Source: JANRLJ01 sp034437895 (lineage in GTDB: Bacteria; Chloroflexota; Anaerolineae; Aggregatilineales; Phototrophicaceae). From it: a DNA stretch of 11,538 nt. Shown piece by piece: positions 6,345-11,538 of this stretch (positions are counted from its first letter, which is position 1; each line of letters opens with the position of its first letter). A model generated the notes under the pieces. It worked only from the letters and a program-made list of their open reading frames with translations, was not told the DNA's origin and did not search any database. Made by a program: the position numbers and the translations under genes. The DNA lies in the NCBI GenBank assembly GCA_034437895.1, contig DAOTTO010000241.1:1-11538 (forward strand), in the 5' to 3' direction.

Positions 6345-7346
6345 ATGTCGCTTCCGGTTAATCAGATCATTTACGGAGATTGCCTTGAACTTATTCAAGA
6401 AATTCCCGATAACACAATCAATCTTGTCATTACTTCTCCGCCCTATTTTCAACAGCGTGATTACGGTGCAGGCATCGGAAACGAAGCGTCTCTGGAAGCC
6501 TATTTGACACATCTCGTCAACATCATGCGAGAATGTGTCCGCGTAATTAAACCCAACGGGAGCATTTTGTTCAATTTAGGCGATAAATATCAGGAGAGCA
6601 GCTTACTCCTTGTCCCTTATCGCTTTGCCCTAGAAGCCTGCGAAATCCCTAATGTCAAATTGGTCAATGCCATTACTTGGGTCAAACTTAACCCAACCCC
6701 GCGCCAATTTAAGCGCCGTTTAGTGAGCAGTACCGAGCCCTTTTTTCATTTCGTCAAATCTGCCGATTACTTCTATAATTTGGATGCGTTCCTCTCACAA
6801 CAAAAAGTAACAAAATCTACTAATGGTATGACCAGCAACATCGGCAAAAGCTACTTTGAACTTATCAATAAATCAGACTTATCGCCTCAGCAAAAACAGC
6901 ACGCCAAAGAAGCCCTCCAAGCAGTGATTCAAGAGGTCAAATCCGGCCAAATTGAAGGCTTCAGGATGAAGATTCGCGGCTTACACTCTGAACCTTTTGG
7001 TGGGCAAGCAGGCGGCAGGCAAATTCAGCTAGACAAAAATGGCTTTACCATCATTCGCATTCATGGCAATCCGCTCAAGAAGGATGCGATTGAAATGGCT
7101 GTGGAATCTGTTAAAGGCGGTAAACATCCAGCGATTTATCCAGTTAAACTCGTGACTGAATTTCTTCATTTACTCACAGAAGAGGATGATATTGTGCTTG
7201 ACCCGTTTATAGGTTCTGGTTCAACTGCCATCGCCTGTAAACTGAATCATCGTCAATACATCGGATTTGAACTTAACCCAGATTATTGCCAACTGGCGGA
7301 AGAACGACTAGCACAAGTTCAGCCTTACCCACAAAAATTGTTTTAA
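6345..7346 (+). CDS. Type II DNA methyltransferase, beta-class amino-MTase (likely N4-cytosine or N6-adenine)
   Basis: A 333-residue S-adenosylmethionine-dependent DNA methyltransferase. Catalytic motif IV, TSPPYF (30-35), precedes the AdoMet motif DPFIGSGST (286-294) and its partner GFELNPDYCQLAEERL (307-322), which is the order of beta-class exocyclic amino-methyltransferases. TSPPY rather than DPPY favours N4-cytosine but does not exclude N6-adenine. Between them lie EPFFHFVKSADYFYNLD (131-147) and a variable region of roughly 150-235 that should hold target recognition. HPAIYPVKLVTEFLHLL (261-277) is the conserved segment before motif I. ATG 6345 is chosen for AGGAGTT at 6334-6340. The endonuclease gene begins 9 bases after the stop, so this enzyme presumably protects the host DNA from it. 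The recognition sequence cannot be read from the protein. Confidence 0.93.
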   Translation: MSLPVNQIIYGDCLELIQEIPDNTINLVITSPPYFQQRDYGAGIGNEASLEAYLTHLVNIMRECVRVIKPNGSILFNLGDKYQESSLLLVPYRFALEACEIPNVKLVNAITWVKLNPTPRQFKRRLVSSTEPFFHFVKSADYFYNLDAFLSQQKVTKSTNGMTSNIGKSYFELINKSDLSPQQKQHAKEALQAVIQEVKSGQIEGFRMKIRGLHSEPFGGQAGGRQIQLDKNGFTIIRIHGNPLKKDAIEMAVESVKGGKHPAIYPVKLVTEFLHLLTEEDDIVLDPFIGSGSTAIACKLNHRQYIGFELNPDYCQLAEERLAQVQPYPQKLF

Positions 7347-7355
7347 GATGCAATC

Positions 7356-8483
7356 ATGACGACTATTCCCACGATACTTGAAGATGCTTTCGCGGCATCC
7401 CTTACAGATACAGACAGCATGTCAACCCTATCGCCGCCCCAAGTCGAATGGGTACAAACTATTGCTCAACAGGCAGCATCACAAAAAGGGGTATTCACCG
7501 TATTAGTCACCTCATTGGGCAAGAAAATACTATCTCCCGAACAAGATGTACGCTTGCATCAAGATCAAATACCCGGTGGTTATTCAGGCCGAACTTTAGA
7601 TACAAAATTTGTCACCCCATTTATACGTGAAAATTTTTCACGTCTTGCTATGAGTGAAAGTGGTTGGCTAACGCGTTCGCTTGAGCAACCTCACCCTTAC
7701 ACATTAGGTTATGAAGGGAGAATTAAAAACAAAACCGTCAAAAATGCCTTTCTATACATCCTTAACGATATTGAAGAAAATAACGCTGATGCTCGAATCT
7801 ATCTGATTGCTTTATTTTCTCAGGTAAGTTTACTTCACAGCACGAACTTAATTTTCGACACAACAACACTATATTCTGGCGTAACAATCGCTAAAATCAT
7901 TGAGGCACTGCAACAACATTTCTTTACTAGATACCCGGTAAGCGGCGCATCGCGTTTACCCGTGTTAGCCATCTATGCAATCTATAAATGTCTATTGAGT
8001 ACACCACGGTATGAGGGCAAACAACTTGCACCTCTGAAAAGCCATACAACTTCAGATATAAGATCAGGCAGCGTTGCTGATGTTGAAATATTGAATCTCG
8101 ATTCGACCTTTTTTGAAGCAGTTGAAGTTAAACATAATATTGCAATTACGCCTGATCTCATTCAAATCGCCCTGAACAAAATCCAAACATCAGGGATAGC
8201 GCGTTTCTATCTCTTGACAACACGCGAACCAAATTCAGATCATCCTGAGCAAATACAAGAAATTGTAGACAAAATTCACAAAGACTTTGGCATTGAGATT
8301 ATTATGAATGGCATCGTCCCCTCTTTAAAGTATTATCTGCGTCTTTTAGATGATCCAAGCATCTTCTTAGGAGAATATAGAGAAATTCTACAAGCAGATT
8401 TTGCACTTACAACAGATATTAAACTGGAGCACCTGCAAAGGTGGATAGACCTCACACAAAAATTCACACCCGACGTTGGTTGA
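7356..8483 (+). CDS. Type II restriction endonuclease, SacI-like PD-(D/E)XK family
   Basis: A 375-residue protein resembling, from memory, the SacI restriction endonuclease family. The middle segment GGYSGRTLDTKFVTPF (74-89) parallels SacI's YDDRAFSLRTL...VVVP, and an NxPxP-like EQPHPY stretch and helical segments follow. Toward the C-terminus, SVADVEILNLDSTFFEAVEVKH (239-260) gives a PD-(D/E)XK-type site with Asp242, Glu257 and Lys259. The end (LEHLQRWIDL) also matches SacI's ending, so the protein looks complete. It should cleave the sequence protected by the adjacent methyltransferase; GAGCTC cannot be assumed. The ATG has almost no ribosome site (AAGATGCAATC), and the coding bases are visibly more A/T-rich than the metabolic genes. 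Poor initiation would keep endonuclease below methylase. No controller-protein gene is present. Confidence 0.82.
   Translation: MTTIPTILEDAFAASLTDTDSMSTLSPPQVEWVQTIAQQAASQKGVFTVLVTSLGKKILSPEQDVRLHQDQIPGGYSGRTLDTKFVTPFIRENFSRLAMSESGWLTRSLEQPHPYTLGYEGRIKNKTVKNAFLYILNDIEENNADARIYLIALFSQVSLLHSTNLIFDTTTLYSGVTIAKIIEALQQHFFTRYPVSGASRLPVLAIYAIYKCLLSTPRYEGKQLAPLKSHTTSDIRSGSVADVEILNLDSTFFEAVEVKHNIAITPDLIQIALNKIQTSGIARFYLLTTREPNSDHPEQIQEIVDKIHKDFGIEIIMNGIVPSLKYYLRLLDDPSIFLGEYREILQADFALTTDIKLEHLQRWIDLTQKFTPDVG
7625..7643. repeat. Near-perfect palindrome inside the endonuclease gene
   Basis: ACGTGAAAA (7625-7633) and TTTTCACGT (7635-7643) are exact inverted copies around a single T. The element lies in the coding region for residues about 90-96 of the endonuclease. 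It may be a chance codon effect, a protein-binding site or an RNA hairpin. Confidence 0.5.
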
Positions 8484-8896
8484 TATTTACGCTTTTACTG
8501 GTGACGGCTTATCAATTGGGCGAAATCCTAAGTGCAACAACATCACCTCTTGATGTACACTTATTATTTTCACCAGCGGCAAGACTCATTGTAGGCATTG
8601 TTTGGGCGTTACTTTTTGGTTTAGCCGTTGTTTTAATAATAAGGCGGACTAATCCAGCGCTGCCTTATACGGCGGCTTTGCTAGTTGCGTATGCAGCATA
8701 CAGTGTGGCGCGTGTGATGATCTTCACGCAGGCGGATTATAACCATGAGCGGTTGCCTTCTTTGATTGGCATAATTTTGATTTTTTTGAGCATTCCTTTT
8801 TACCTGAGCATCCGCTTGATGCGGGCGCAAAATAAAGAACTCACACAAACGGAGACATTGACGGATGGCAGTCAACCACAAAATAGCGAATCCTAA
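8441..8896 (+). CDS. Small four-helix integral membrane protein
   Basis: I do not recognise a family. As drawn from GTG 8441 the protein has 151 residues with four hydrophobic segments at about 14-33 (WLIFTLLLVTAYQLGEIL), 47-68 (ARLIVGIVWALLFGLAVVLI), 75-95 (YTAALLVAYAAYSVARVMIF) and 105-126 (LPSLIGIILIFLSIPFYLSI), followed by a polar tail. The charged N-terminus would face the cytoplasm. It overlaps the endonuclease gene by 43 bases and the carboxylase beta gene by 32 bases. The start is uncertain: GTG 8441 has a GGAG 11 bases upstream, while TTG 8480 overlaps the endonuclease stop as TTGA and starts right at the first helix. Overlap with the carboxylase gene suggests that its translation is coupled to that gene rather than to restriction. 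Confidence 0.65.
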   Translation: MDRPHTKIHTRRWLIFTLLLVTAYQLGEILSATTSPLDVHLLFSPAARLIVGIVWALLFGLAVVLIIRRTNPALPYTAALLVAYAAYSVARVMIFTQADYNHERLPSLIGIILIFLSIPFYLSIRLMRAQNKELTQTETLTDGSQPQNSES

Positions 8897-10430
8897 ATTA
8901 GAAGAACTCCGCCAGAAACGGGCAGCGAGCCAAGCTGGTGGCGGCGAGGCACGAATCAAACAGCAGCACGACAAAGGCCGTAATACTGCCCGTGAACGGC
9001 TCGATATTCTACTTGACCCCGGCAGCTTCCACGAATTAGATGCGTTTGTCGAACATCGCTCCACCAATTTTGGGCTGGATAAACAGAAATTTTTAGGGGA
9101 CAGCGTCGTCACTGGATGGGGAACGATTGACGGGCGGCTGGTTTACGTCTATTCACAGGATTTTACTGTGATCGGCGGCAGCTTGAGTGAAGTCCATGCC
9201 CAAAAAATCTGCAAAGTGATGGCAATGGCGATGAAAACCGGTGCGCCTCTCATCGGGCTGAATGACAGCGGCGGCGCACGTATCCAAGAAGGTGTTGAAA
9301 GTCTTGGTGGTTTTGCGGATATTTTCTTGCAAAATACCCTTGCAAGCGGTGTCATTCCGCAGATCAGCGTCATCATGGGGCCGTGTGCGGGTGGTGCGGT
9401 ATACAGTCCAGCCCTGACCGATTTCATCTTTATGGTCAAAGACACCAGTTATATGTACATCACCGGGCCGGAAGTCGTGAAGACCGTCACGCATGAAGAT
9501 GTCGATCATGAAGAACTCGGCGGCGCAGGGGTTCATTCCACCAAAAGCGGTGTGTGTCATGTCGTCGGCGAAAATGAAACCGAAACACTGATGCTCGTGC
9601 GTGACATGCTGAATTATATTCCCCAGAACAACATGGAAGACCCGCCTCTTTCCGGCAGCACCGATGATCCTTTACGCGCTGATCCCGAACTGGACGACAT
9701 CATCCCAGAGAATCCCAACAAGCCTTACGATGTGAAAGACGTTATCGAAAAAATTGTCGATGACGGGCATTTCTTCGAGATTCATGCCGATTATGCCGCC
9801 AATATCGTCGTCGGATTCGCTCGGCTCGGCGGTCACAGCGTCGGCATTGTGGCGAATCAGCCGATGGTGCTGGCAGGTGTGTTGGATATTCAGGCCAGCA
9901 TTAAAGCCGCGCGTTTCATCCGCTTTTGTGACTGCTTCAATATCCCGATTATCACGTTGGTCGATGTCCCCGGCTATATGCCCGGCACCAATCAGGAACA
10001 CAACGGCATTATAATGTCTGGCGCGAAACTACTGTTTGCTTACTGCGAGGCCACCGTCCCCAAATTAACCATCACAATGCGGAAATCCTACGGCGGCGCG
10101 TACTGCGTCATGAGCAGCAAGCACATCCGGGGCGATTTAAATCTGGCATGGCCTACCGCCGAAATCGCTGTGATGGGGCCCGAAGCCGCCGTGAGAATCG
10201 TCTATAAGCGCGAACTCGATAAAGCGGAAGATCGTGTCGCCCGCGAAAAAGAACTTGCCGACGAATACCGCGAGAAATTCGCCAACCCGTATATCGCCGC
10301 AGCACGAGGCTATATCGACGACATCATCGAACCGCGTGAGACTCGCGCTCGATTGATTAATGGGCTGGAAGTTTTCCAGAACAAGCGCGATGAAAATCCG
10401 CCGCGTAAACATGGCAACATGCCGCTGTAA
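8865..10430 (+). CDS. pccB: Acyl-CoA carboxylase carboxyltransferase (beta) subunit, propionyl-CoA carboxylase type
   Basis: A 521-residue carboxyltransferase of the PccB/MmdA family, full length, with two crotonase-like halves. It moves the carboxyl group from carboxybiotin to an acyl-CoA, most likely propionyl-CoA, giving (S)-methylmalonyl-CoA. Visible landmarks: DKGRNTARERLDILLDPGSF near the N-terminus, the oxyanion motif NDSGGARIQEG (133-143), GPCAGGAVYSPAL (172-184), the second-half LVDVPGYMPG (365-374), and GGAYCVMSSKH (410-420) with DLNLAWPTAEIAVMGP. Position 414 is Cys where Streptomyces PccB has the specificity-determining Asp422 and acetyl/propionyl enzymes have Ile, so acyl-chain preference is uncertain. 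GGAG at 8851-8854 lies 10 bases before the ATG. The biotin carboxylase partner begins about 630 bases downstream, and the mutase that uses the product lies upstream. Confidence 0.93.
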   Translation: MAVNHKIANPKLEELRQKRAASQAGGGEARIKQQHDKGRNTARERLDILLDPGSFHELDAFVEHRSTNFGLDKQKFLGDSVVTGWGTIDGRLVYVYSQDFTVIGGSLSEVHAQKICKVMAMAMKTGAPLIGLNDSGGARIQEGVESLGGFADIFLQNTLASGVIPQISVIMGPCAGGAVYSPALTDFIFMVKDTSYMYITGPEVVKTVTHEDVDHEELGGAGVHSTKSGVCHVVGENETETLMLVRDMLNYIPQNNMEDPPLSGSTDDPLRADPELDDIIPENPNKPYDVKDVIEKIVDDGHFFEIHADYAANIVVGFARLGGHSVGIVANQPMVLAGVLDIQASIKAARFIRFCDCFNIPIITLVDVPGYMPGTNQEHNGIIMSGAKLLFAYCEATVPKLTITMRKSYGGAYCVMSSKHIRGDLNLAWPTAEIAVMGPEAAVRIVYKRELDKAEDRVAREKELADEYREKFANPYIAAARGYIDDIIEPRETRARLINGLEVFQNKRDENPPRKHGNMPL

Positions 10431-10432
10431 AT

Positions 10433-10681
10433 ATGCCAACGGTACTGCGTCTAAAGGGCTGCGAATGGCGAATTTATATGGATGACCATCAACCACCACA
10501 TTGTCATATTAAAGTCGGAGATGGCACGGTTGTTGTGAATTTAGATGCTACAGCTTCTATTAGAAAAACCAGCAATAAGGTCAAAGCATCTGATGTAAAA
10601 AAAGCCCAAGATTTGACAATAGATAATCTTGATCTTTTACTTCAAGCATGGTCGAACATCCATGAAACAGATGAGGAATAA
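10433..10681 (+). CDS. DUF4160-family small protein
   Basis: An 82-residue protein with the DUF4160 pattern: the MPTVLRLKGCEWRIY start, the invariant-looking DDHQPPHCHIKVGDG segment (17-31) with its PPHxH core, a hydrophobic strand TVVVNLD, and a helical end (DVKKAQDLTIDNLDLLLQAWSNIHE). Function is unestablished; such genes commonly sit next to DUF2442 genes, as here, and the pair has been regarded as toxin-antitoxin-like. The ATG is only 2 bases after the carboxylase stop and has no clear ribosome site, so translation probably depends on coupling to the upstream gene. The coding bases are more A/T-rich than the flanking carboxylase genes, which fits a later insertion between them. Confidence 0.82.
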   Translation: MPTVLRLKGCEWRIYMDDHQPPHCHIKVGDGTVVVNLDATASIRKTSNKVKASDVKKAQDLTIDNLDLLLQAWSNIHETDEE

Positions 10682-10685
10682 TCCA

Positions 10686-10964
10686 ATGACGATACAAACA
10701 ACGACTAAACAGGAAGAAGCATATCATGGACTTTATGCTGATCGGAATGATGCGGTGGAGGTTGAGATAAACGAAAAACACCTAATTATTACGACACGCG
10801 ACGAGCGTATGATTCATGTGCCGTTGAGTTGGTTTCCTTGGCTGGAAGAAGCAACATCTGAACAACGTACCGATTTTGAAAATAACGAAACGAGCATCCA
10901 TTGGCGGCAATTGGATGAGGGCGTAAGTATGCAGGTCATCCTACTTGGACGCTATGGGAAGTAA
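10686..10964 (+). CDS. DUF2442-family small protein
   Basis: A 92-residue protein with DUF2442 features: the strand pair AVEVEINEKHLIITTRDERMIHV, then PLSWFPWLEEATSEQRTDFE (residues 46-65), and IHWRQLDEGVSMQVILLGR near the end. These match the usual family order (variable strand, PLxWFPxLxxAT, IHWPxLDEDIS). The gene begins 4 bases after the DUF4160 stop, and GAGGAA at 10673-10678 gives a ribosome site 7 bases before ATG 10686. The longer frame from 10629 overlaps the DUF4160 gene and is not needed. Its role is unknown, and partnership with the DUF4160 protein is inferred from adjacency, which recurs in many genomes. Confidence 0.85.
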   Translation: MTIQTTTKQEEAYHGLYADRNDAVEVEINEKHLIITTRDERMIHVPLSWFPWLEEATSEQRTDFENNETSIHWRQLDEGVSMQVILLGRYGK

Positions 10965-10968
10965 AACG

Positions 10969-11046
10969 ATGGCAGAACCACTAAAAATTCGCATGACGAA
11001 AATTTCTTATTACGTTGTCGTGCAATATCTAAAAGCTAATCGCTGA
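10969..11046 (+). CDS. Possible 25-residue mini-ORF between DUF2442 and biotin carboxylase
   Basis: An ATG-initiated frame of 25 codons ending at TGA 11046, with no clear ribosome site, starting 4 bases after the DUF2442 stop. The peptide is basic at both ends with an aromatic-hydrophobic middle (ISYYVVVQYL). It may be a small peptide, a decayed gene remnant, or chance. An 8-base direct repeat, AAAGCTAA, occurs at 11032-11039 and 11046-11053. I cannot assign a function. Confidence 0.2.
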   Translation: MAEPLKIRMTKISYYVVVQYLKANR

Positions 11047-11059
11047 AAGCTAAAAAACA

Positions 11060-11538
11060 ATGACTGGCGACTTAACGACTGCGAAAATCAAAAAAGTGCT
11101 GATCGCTAACCGGGGCGAGATCGCTGTGCGCGTCATCCGTGCCTGCCGCGATCTCGGTATTGGGACGGTAGCGGTCTATTCGGAAGCGGATCGGGCAGCC
11201 CTGCATGTCCGCTATGCTGACCAAGCGGTACATATCGGCGCACCTGCCCCCCGCGAAAGCTATCTACGTATCGACAAAATTATCGACGCGGCACGTAAAA
11301 CTGGCGCGGATGCTGTTCATCCTGGCTATGGCTTTTTGGCGGAAAAAGCCGAATTTGCCGCCGCATGTGCGGATGCTGGGATCACCTTTATTGGCCCCTC
11401 GCCCTACGCGATTGAAAAAATGGGCGATAAGCAAACGGCTCGCGAAACCGTGAAAAAAGCGGGTGTCCCCCTAATCCCCGGCACAGAACCGGGCTTACAT
11501 GACGATGACCTAATCGCCATCGCCAACAGCGAAATCGG
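11060..11538 (+). CDS. Acyl-CoA carboxylase biotin carboxylase (alpha) subunit, 3' truncated by the window
   Basis: The first 159 codons of a biotin carboxylase are seen; the frame is open to the window end. The N-terminal fold begins with KVLIANRGEIAVRVIRACRDLG (12-33) and continues with VAVYSEADRAALHVRYADQAVHIG, ESYLRIDKII and HPGYGFLAEKAEFA (87-100), then FIGPSPYAIEKMGDKQTARE (110-129) leading into the ATP-grasp domain. HPGYGFLSEN is the commoner wording; here SEN reads AEK. The enzyme carboxylates biotin using ATP and bicarbonate, and would feed the carboxyltransferase encoded upstream. Whether a biotin-carrier domain is fused at the C-terminus (PccA/AccA3 type) or separate cannot be seen, so I give no symbol. 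ATG 11060 fits the family's N-terminus, but the ribosome site is weak (GAAAGC far upstream). Confidence 0.9.
   Translation, partial: MTGDLTTAKIKKVLIANRGEIAVRVIRACRDLGIGTVAVYSEADRAALHVRYADQAVHIGAPAPRESYLRIDKIIDAARKTGADAVHPGYGFLAEKAEFAAACADAGITFIGPSPYAIEKMGDKQTARETVKKAGVPLIPGTEPGLHDDDLIAIANSEI

Noticed and set aside
9153..9560. Long antisense frames inside the carboxylase beta gene
   Set aside because: They are shadows of codon bias on the opposite strand with no ribosome sites or recognisable motifs.
11205..11453. 82-codon + strand frame near the window end
   Set aside because: It is an alternative frame within the biotin carboxylase coding region, which has clear family motifs.
1..11538. 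Transposases, IS ends, tRNA genes, CRISPR repeats, attachment sites
   Set aside because: Looked for on both strands by eye; no convincing candidates. Short att-like duplications could be missed without computation.

Overview
All genes in this window lie on the + strand and are closely packed. Their content suggests a bacterium, most plausibly a Chloroflexota (Anaerolineae or Aggregatilineales-like) genome of moderate GC. The support for this is a stand-alone methylmalonyl-CoA mutase catalytic subunit, a propionyl-CoA-type carboxylase split into separate beta and biotin carboxylase genes, and families common in that phylum (DUF4058, DUF4160/DUF2442). No rRNA or phylogenetic marker is present, so the taxonomic call is tentative.

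Layout. Positions 1-2017 hold three housekeeping or stand-alone genes: the 3' end of a CYTH/class IV adenylate cyclase-like gene, an aldo/keto reductase with a strong terminator, and a VOC (glyoxalase-fold) protein with its own near-consensus promoter and terminator. Positions 2102-3697 encode the methylmalonyl-CoA mutase large subunit, without a cobalamin domain. From 3729 to 8483 comes a block of conflict-type genes: a Phd/YefM antitoxin, a PIN toxin, a DUF4058 protein, a TIR-domain protein, a beta-class amino-DNA methyltransferase with a clear promoter, and a SacI-like PD-(D/E)XK restriction endonuclease. A small four-helix membrane protein (8441-8896) overlaps both the endonuclease gene and the next gene. 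The carboxylase beta subunit follows (8865-10430), then a second small accessory pair, DUF4160/DUF2442 (10433-10964), a 25-codon mini-ORF, and the start of the biotin carboxylase gene (11060 to the window edge).

How it fits together. The mutase and the two carboxylase genes would carry out propionyl-CoA <-> methylmalonyl-CoA <-> succinyl-CoA conversion. The cobalamin-binding subunit, the epimerase and the biotin carrier are not in view, although the biotin carrier may be fused downstream of the truncated biotin carboxylase. Two accessory cassettes separate the metabolic genes: the 4.8-kb toxin-antitoxin/DUF4058/TIR/restriction-modification block, and the DUF4160/DUF2442 pair. Gene spacing (17-bp overlap, 21-bp gap, 4-bp gap) suggests that antitoxin, toxin, DUF4058 and TIR are one transcription unit. 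The methyltransferase and endonuclease (9-bp gap) form a second unit starting from a promoter at 6291-6319. The DUF4058-TIR pair is the best candidate for an undescribed defence or effector system. No transposase, integrase, tRNA, CRISPR array or IS ends were seen.
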